Below, one piece after another: positions 59,521 through 64,000 of a stretch of DNA of 64,000 nucleotides. The stretch spans positions 1,178,001 through 1,242,000 of the forward strand of contig NZ_UGSI01000001.1 of assembly GCF_900454495.1 (NCBI RefSeq). The letters run 5' to 3'. Positions within the stretch are counted from its first letter, which is position 1. Every line of letters begins with the position of its first letter. This DNA is from Paenibacillus macerans. Its GTDB lineage: Bacteria; Bacillota; Bacilli; Paenibacillales; Paenibacillaceae. The translations under genes were made by a program, and so were the position numbers. The notes below the pieces were generated by a model. That model was not told the DNA's origin and made no database searches. It worked only from the letters and a program-made list of their open reading frames with translations.

Positions 59521-59909
59521 GCTATGAACGTTTTTGTCAAGCCCTCCGTGTGAGAGGTGCCTGAGCACGTGGCGCGAGAGCAAAAATGCGAGCGACGGTC
59601 GGCACGCTGCTATCCGTGGGTTGGTACCACATGTTATGCCTTCGTCAAGGAGAGCTCTTGCAAGCTAGAAGCGCACGTTCAGTTACTCACCTAGTGCAAA
59701 CGGTTGACGCAAATTCTCTCCCGGAACCTTCGTTTGCTCCCGGGCCTCGTGCTCAGGCGTGAGCTTGTCAAGCGCTTTTCTTGACAAGCGGTTAGGTTCA
59801 AATCAACACTTTTCCTATTCCTCATTGGAAATGAGGAACGCCTCACGGCGAGTGTGGGGGTGCAGGGGGCAACGCTCCCTGCGTCTCCCCAAAGGGGACG
59901 GAAGGGGCG
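59521..59909 (-). ncRNA. Candidate bridge (seek) RNA region of the IS
   Basis: The long noncoding end downstream of an IS1111-type transposase is where target-guiding RNAs are encoded in this family. The segment is rich in hairpins, e.g. GCTTGTCAAG (59763-59772) with CTTGACAAGC (59780-59789). It contains AACGGTTG (59699-59706) and CGGTTAGGTT (59789-59798), which resemble the two strands of the target CAACCGTT/AGATT. RNA ends are not defined. Confidence 0.4.
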
Positions 59910-61028
59910 TTAGTTAGCCACCGGTTGTTCCACCGTTCGAGCAACAGCCCATATGAACCCGGTTAGCTCCCTGGCCACCGCGCCTACGGCCACATTTTTG
60001 TGTTTGTTCTTTCCAAAAATGAGATGACGGTATTTGTAATGCAATCTTTCTTGCGCTTTCCACGACAACAGTTGTATATCGGCCGGCATGCCATCCAAAC
60101 GCTTGGCGAGATCTCCTTTCACCGCAGGCCGATGACGGTAGCTCCAGGCGGATTCCACCAAGGATCGGCGCAAGCGCCCGTTACCGGCTTTGGTCATACT
60201 TCCGCGCCGAGTACTCAGGCCGGTTGAACTCTCACGAGGAACCAACCCTAAATACGCCATGAGTTGGGCCGGGGAGCGGAAGCGAGTAAATGAACCGATC
60301 TCAGCAGCTAGAGTGACGGCCGTCAGTAGTCCAATCCCACGCAGGGACTGAAGCACCCGAATCAGAGTTGCCTTGGAGCCGACCGTGGCTTGCTGAACCA
60401 AGGCTTTTTCCAAACGCCCCATCCGCTGCTCGATCTCATTTAAGGTATGGAGCATCTCGTCGAAGGCTACTTGCATGGGCTCATAAGGGAATGTCAGTTG
60501 CTCCAGCCAGGAACGGTACTTCCGGGTCCAACGACGCTTTATCGTAGCCGGCGGTTCGATGTGATGGCGGAGCAGGAACTTCAATATCCGCTGGCGTGCC
60601 CGATGCGCGTCCTCTTTGGCGGCCTCCCGGGCGCGAACCAACTCCCGCAAAGCCTCGTCTTCCCGCTCCGGGACGTAGACAGGAGTCAATTCTCCTGCAC
60701 GAAACAGACGGGCAAGCTGCTCGGCGTCCCGTCGATCCGTCTTCACGTGATCGCCAGGGCGTTTGGGAATAAGCGACGGAGCAATGACAACGCAATGGGC
60801 TCCCATGGAGGTGATCCAGCGATAGGTTTCGTAACCTGTCGGACCTGCCTCATAACAAAACGATAGCGTTTCGGCCGGTCCCAGTTCTTTGATCAGCTTG
60901 CGCAGCGCCGCCGGGGTGTGAGGAATGCTCCCGTAATAGCGAGGAGTTTCACCGCTTGCATCTGCAATAGCAACCGAAATTTTTTCTTTGGATACATCTA
61001 AACCGACGAATTTTGTGGTAGACTGCAT
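59910..61028 (-). CDS. IS110 family transposase
   Basis: 372 residues, full length. The N-terminal DEDD RuvC-like domain shows FVGLDVSKEKISVAI (Asp 10), CYEAGPTGYETY (Glu about 59) and KTDRRDAEQLARL (Asp about 98 and 101). The C-terminal Tnp20 domain has ALIRVLQSLRGIGLLTA... and GSMTKAGNGRLRR with the catalytic Ser. No frameshift or stop is visible, so the enzyme should be active. GGAGAG lies 9 nt upstream of the ATG at 61028. Confidence 0.93.
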   Translation of the reverse strand: MQSTTKFVGLDVSKEKISVAIADASGETPRYYGSIPHTPAALRKLIKELGPAETLSFCYEAGPTGYETYRWITSMGAHCVVIAPSLIPKRPGDHVKTDRRDAEQLARLFRAGELTPVYVPEREDEALRELVRAREAAKEDAHRARQRILKFLLRHHIEPPATIKRRWTRKYRSWLEQLTFPYEPMQVAFDEMLHTLNEIEQRMGRLEKALVQQATVGSKATLIRVLQSLRGIGLLTAVTLAAEIGSFTRFRSPAQLMAYLGLVPRESSTGLSTRRGSMTKAGNGRLRRSLVESAWSYRHRPAVKGDLAKRLDGMPADIQLLSWKAQERLHYKYRHLIFGKNKHKNVAVGAVARELTGFIWAVARTVEQPVAN

Positions 61029-61142
61029 AGTATCAGCTCTCCTTTGCTATGTAGCTCTGAAATGGTTTGGTTTTCACTATCCATTTTAACCTACGAGATG
61101 TAGCAATATGGAGGGCTGTCTTTTGTTTACGTTCATCATAGC

Positions 61143-61512
61143 TAGATTTCCCGGCGGGCGCATTATCGGCTTGAAAACATAATCATTTCATCAGAAAATC
61201 TGAATCCCGGGAAATCTGGAATGTATCAGGACTGCAAGTTGTCTTGTTTGAAAGTTAATGCAACGCTAGTGCCGTTAGGCTGGGAAATAGCCGGGAATTG
61301 GGCGGATAACGTCGCTGGAGTCCGTTAGAGCAGCGTCCACAGATTATAAAGGGACGTCGTTGGGCGGTTTTTTAAATAAATAAGAATATATGTTCCCGTT
61401 AGGACTTTAGTAGGTAGGGAAGGCTGCGAATATTAGGTATTATATAGAAGAAAGACTTATATGATAATTTTGGCAGAGCAGTAAACTTACCGATGGCGGA
61501 GGGGAACTACGT
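61143..61512. other. Right flank of the IS: remainder of repeat array C
   Basis: It begins with AGATTTCCCGG, the missing half of the repeat at 59513, and later has module AATGCAACGCTAGTGCCG (61259-61276) and reverse-oriented GTCCGTTAG (61321-61329). No gene is seen. A promoter for the SWIM gene must lie here but is not obvious. Confidence 0.55.
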
Positions 61513-62946
61513 TTGATTGAGATTACGGAAACTTGGATCGACTCACTGGCCCCGAATAGCGCGGCGATTAAGAACGGCCAGGATTTAAACAGAAAAGGCA
61601 AGTATATCGAGCTGCACCGGTCCGCGGATGGACAGGTGCTATTTGGCTTGTGTGCGGGAAGCGGAAAGACACCTTACGCGCCATCCGCGGATTTCGCCGT
61701 TCCCGACAAACCGGTGATGCGCTGCAGCTGTCCGAGCCGGCAATTCCCGTGCAAACATGTATTGGGTCTCTTGTATGCCTATGCGGAAGGAAAGCCATTC
61801 ATGGAGGCGGAAGTGCCCGCGGATCTGGCGGCCAAACGGGAGAAAGCCGGAAAGCGGGAAGAGAAGAAAGCGCAGGAAGCCGCTGCCGGAGCCGATGCCA
61901 AGCCGAAAAAAGTCAATAAATCAGCGCTGAAGAAAAAAATCGCGGCCCAGCTGGAAGGGCTGGAGCTGCTCGAGAAGTTAACGCAATCTTTGATCCGGCG
62001 CGGACTCGGGACCTTGGATGCCAAGGAGCTTAAAGTGATTCAGGAACATATGAAGCAAATGAAAAGCCACTATTTGGCCGGCGCGCAAATTCAGCTTGGC
62101 AAGCTGCTGCTGATCTTGTCGGAGCGGCAAAATCCGGAGCAAGCCTATTCGTTGGCCGTCGAGCAGCTTGCCGTCATTCATGCCTTCATTAAAAAAGGCA
62201 GAGCGCATCTGTCCGCAAGGCTGGAAGATCCCGAGCTGGCGCTGGACCATGAGTCTTCCATCGAGGAATGGCTAGGGCATGCCTGGCAGCTGACCGAACT
62301 GAAGGAGGCGGGATTGGCCGCTCCGGGAACCGAGCTGATTCAGCTGGCCTTTTTAAGCTATGATGATGCTGCCCGGCAGGAATACGTCGACTGCGGTTAT
62401 TGGATTCAGCCGGATAGCGGGGAAATTCATTATACGGTACAGTACCGTCCCTATAAAGCGGCGAAATTGATACGAGAAGAAGACAGCTTTTTCGAGGTGG
62501 CCGTCGTGCCGGAGCTTTACCGCTACCCCGGCGATCTGAACCGGCGCATCCGCTTCGAATCGATGACCGCCAGAGCTTTGGAAGAGCAGGATCTGGGCCA
62601 AATTCGCCGCTGCGCCGCTCCATCTTTCGCCGAGACCGTCAAACGGGTCAAAAACCAGCTAAAAAATCCGCTGGGCGATTCTAACCCGGTCGTGCTGCTG
62701 GCTGTAGCAAAGGTAGTCGCCGATTCGGAAGGCCGGCTGTTTATTGCCGACGCACAAGGGGACACGCTGGAGCTTCGCGATGTATTGGACGACGGAACCG
62801 TTCAGCTTATGAAATTTTTGCCGGATGAGCACCTTCAGGACATCGCCGTGCTGGGGATGTTTCAACATGATTCCCTAAGCGGCCGGCTAACGGTTCAGCC
62901 GCTCAGTATTTTAAGCCAACAAGAGCTGATACGATTGCTTTATTAG
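61513..62946 (+). CDS. SWIM zinc-finger protein
   Basis: 477 residues from TTG 61513 (GGAGGGG at 7 nt). The SWIM motif CSCPSRQFPCKH is at about residues 74-85, followed by a charged Lys/Ala-rich linker (about 105-140) and a helical C-terminal region of unknown fold. SWIM domains bind zinc and often DNA or protein partners. The next gene encodes a HEAT-like repeat protein, and this pair usually precedes AAA/VWA-type genes in other bacteria (recollection, not checkable here). Function unknown. Confidence 0.85.
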   Translation: MIEITETWIDSLAPNSAAIKNGQDLNRKGKYIELHRSADGQVLFGLCAGSGKTPYAPSADFAVPDKPVMRCSCPSRQFPCKHVLGLLYAYAEGKPFMEAEVPADLAAKREKAGKREEKKAQEAAAGADAKPKKVNKSALKKKIAAQLEGLELLEKLTQSLIRRGLGTLDAKELKVIQEHMKQMKSHYLAGAQIQLGKLLLILSERQNPEQAYSLAVEQLAVIHAFIKKGRAHLSARLEDPELALDHESSIEEWLGHAWQLTELKEAGLAAPGTELIQLAFLSYDDAARQEYVDCGYWIQPDSGEIHYTVQYRPYKAAKLIREEDSFFEVAVVPELYRYPGDLNRRIRFESMTARALEEQDLGQIRRCAAPSFAETVKRVKNQLKNPLGDSNPVVLLAVAKVVADSEGRLFIADAQGDTLELRDVLDDGTVQLMKFLPDEHLQDIAVLGMFQHDSLSGRLTVQPLSILSQQELIRLLY

Positions 62947-63001
62947 TCCGGGTTAACAACGGCAACCTCTACTAACAAGCCGAATTGGAGGAACATGCAT
63001 A

Positions 63002-64000
63002 ATGAGTCAGGCCATATTGTTTGAGCTGAACGATGAAATCCGGCGCCTTTATATTGCCGGCAGCGATCTGGCGTCCGGGGATTATAGATTGAAACGGTTG
63101 GTTCCGGCTTTGCAGCAGTTGGGAGAACGGGCTCCGGTATTTAAAAAACTGGCCGAAGGCACCGCGTCTTTAATTGCCGAAGACAGTGGAGCGGATTCGG
63201 CCCGGCGGCTGCAGGACGTCAATCTTCTCCTTCAGTCGGTGCTGCGCACCCAGGGCAAAGGTTCCACCGCGGGCGAGACGGTTATGCTGCACAACAAACC
63301 CGTTTCCTTAAAGACGTTCGCATCCTTCCGGAAATTGTCCGCGGTCCGCCATGCGCTTACCACCCGGGGCGGCGGGCGCCATGAAATCATCGTCGAAGCG
63401 TTCCGCGATGGATTGTTTCAGGATCTTCGCCTGCTTCCGTTTGCCTTGGAAGCGTTGAACGACCCTTATGCGGAAATTGCCGATTTTGCGATGACGGACA
63501 TTTTGCCGTCTTATGGCGCTGAAATCGTGCCGCATCTGATCCGAAGCTTTGAGCCCGCCGGAGGGAAGCTTGAAGCGCGCAAGCTGACCGTTATCGCAAG
63601 GAGCGGCGGCGAACAAGCGCGGCCTGTCATTTATGAGGCCGCCGTTTCGGGTTCCGATGAAGTGCGGACGACGGCGATTCGTCTGCTTGCGGGGTACGCC
63701 GAATATGAAGGGGCTTTGCTCGAATTCAGCCGCGACAAGAAGAAGAGCATTCGCGAAGCGGCGTATCAGGCGCTGGCGGACAGCGACTCGGCAAGCGCGG
63801 CCGAACGTCTGTATGAGGCTTCCAAAGGCAAAGACAGCGAACTGGTAGGCCCGGCGTTAAACCGAAGCCGATCGGAACGGTTGAACAGGTGGCTGGCCAG
63901 GGATTTTGCCAAACTGATTCAATCTGTGGAGGCGGGCGTAGCGGATAGGGAGAAAACGCAGGAAAGCTCGATGTTGGCGAGACGCTATTTCTGGGCGCTT
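63002..64000 (+). CDS. HEAT-like repeat protein (3' partial)
   Basis: An ATG at 63002 preceded by TTGGAGG opens a frame that runs off the window (333 codons seen). It starts MSQAILFELNDEIRRLYIAG and contains helical repeats of HEAT type (e.g. DPYAEIADFAMTDILPSYGAEIVPHLI; DEVRTTAIRLLAGYAEYEGALLEFS; KSIREAAYQALADSDSASA). Such scaffolds mediate protein contacts. It follows the SWIM gene by 55 bp, so it is in the same operon. Confidence 0.85.
   Translation, partial: MSQAILFELNDEIRRLYIAGSDLASGDYRLKRLVPALQQLGERAPVFKKLAEGTASLIAEDSGADSARRLQDVNLLLQSVLRTQGKGSTAGETVMLHNKPVSLKTFASFRKLSAVRHALTTRGGGRHEIIVEAFRDGLFQDLRLLPFALEALNDPYAEIADFAMTDILPSYGAEIVPHLIRSFEPAGGKLEARKLTVIARSGGEQARPVIYEAAVSGSDEVRTTAIRLLAGYAEYEGALLEFSRDKKKSIREAAYQALADSDSASAAERLYEASKGKDSELVGPALNRSRSERLNRWLARDFAKLIQSVEAGVADREKTQESSMLARRYFWAL

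Larger units (their letters stand above)
59521..61142 (-). mobile_element. IS110-family (IS1111-type) insertion sequence
   Basis: The element of about 1622 bp starts GCTATGA (59521) and ends TCATAGC (61142), 7-bp inverted ends, with similar subterminal stretches (GTCAAGCCCTCC at left, GGAGGGCTGTC at right). It carries one intact transposase on the minus strand, 114 bp of DNA before and 388 bp after the gene. It splits a repeat copy: CAACCGTT lies on the left and AGATTTCCCGG on the right, while region B reads CAACCGTTAGATTCCCGG without interruption. Confidence 0.85.

Overview
The window looks like chromosomal DNA of a Paenibacillus-type endospore former. It has a tricistronic gerA/gerC/gerB spore-germination operon, GC-rich codon use with strong AGGAGG-type ribosome binding sites and many TTG/GTG starts, YesMN-style two-component genes beside a CUT1 sugar-type ABC transporter, and arrays of short intergenic repeats built around TAACGGTTG. 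This is inference from gene content; no rRNA or other taxonomic marker is present.

Layout. 1-3.9 kb: germination receptor operon. 4-6.5 kb: M20 amidohydrolase, a frameshifted DUF3100 membrane protein and a partner membrane protein. 6.9-8.1 kb (minus): Ser/Thr kinase followed by a tiny Ser/Arg/Tyr repeat protein. 8.2-13.9 kb: a large two-part prenyl-synthase protein, then two SPASM radical SAM proteins (NirJ1, NirJ2) and a fused AhbA/AhbB siroheme decarboxylase, i.e. a siroheme-dependent heme route. 14-22 kb: GH20 hexosaminidase, a RelE/Phd toxin-antitoxin pair, DinB, HAD and YoaP-like genes, a cation/H+ antiporter with a terminator-like hairpin in its leader, and a TetR-glycosyltransferase pair; 15.5-18.6 kb and 20-22 kb are more AT-rich and may be acquired.

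22.1-37.5 kb: a catabolic island for hydroxyproline. It has an XRE-cupin regulator, an AraC-type response regulator, a sensor kinase broken by an internal deletion, a CUT1 ABC transporter (binding protein and two permeases, no ATPase), an Xaa-Pro peptidase, a DAO-type oxidoreductase, a proline racemase/4-hydroxyproline epimerase, a divergent paralogue lacking both catalytic cysteines, a DHDPS-family deaminase, an aldehyde dehydrogenase and three more subunits of an HcnABC-like D-hydroxyproline dehydrogenase. Together they would turn 4-hydroxyproline into 2-oxoglutarate. A secreted HExxH protease follows.

39.9-55.4 kb: an iron acquisition locus with two Fur boxes, one before the uptake genes (binding protein, two FecCD permeases, ATPase, FhuF-like reductase) and one before a seven-gene biosynthetic operon: ATP-grasp ligase, diaminobutyrate aminotransferase, three IucA/IucC NIS synthetases, SbnG-like and SbnH-like enzymes. 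It resembles staphyloferrin B machinery with diaminobutyrate in place of diaminopropionate, and is the best candidate for an undescribed system.

55.4-64 kb: a gene-poor stretch with two small ORFs, a partly degenerate tRNA array (Glu, His, Glu, Trp-like, a 3' fragment), a MITE, a YkuK-like gene, repeat arrays, an IS110/IS1111-type element inserted exactly inside one of the intergenic repeats, and the start of a SWIM/HEAT operon that runs off the window.
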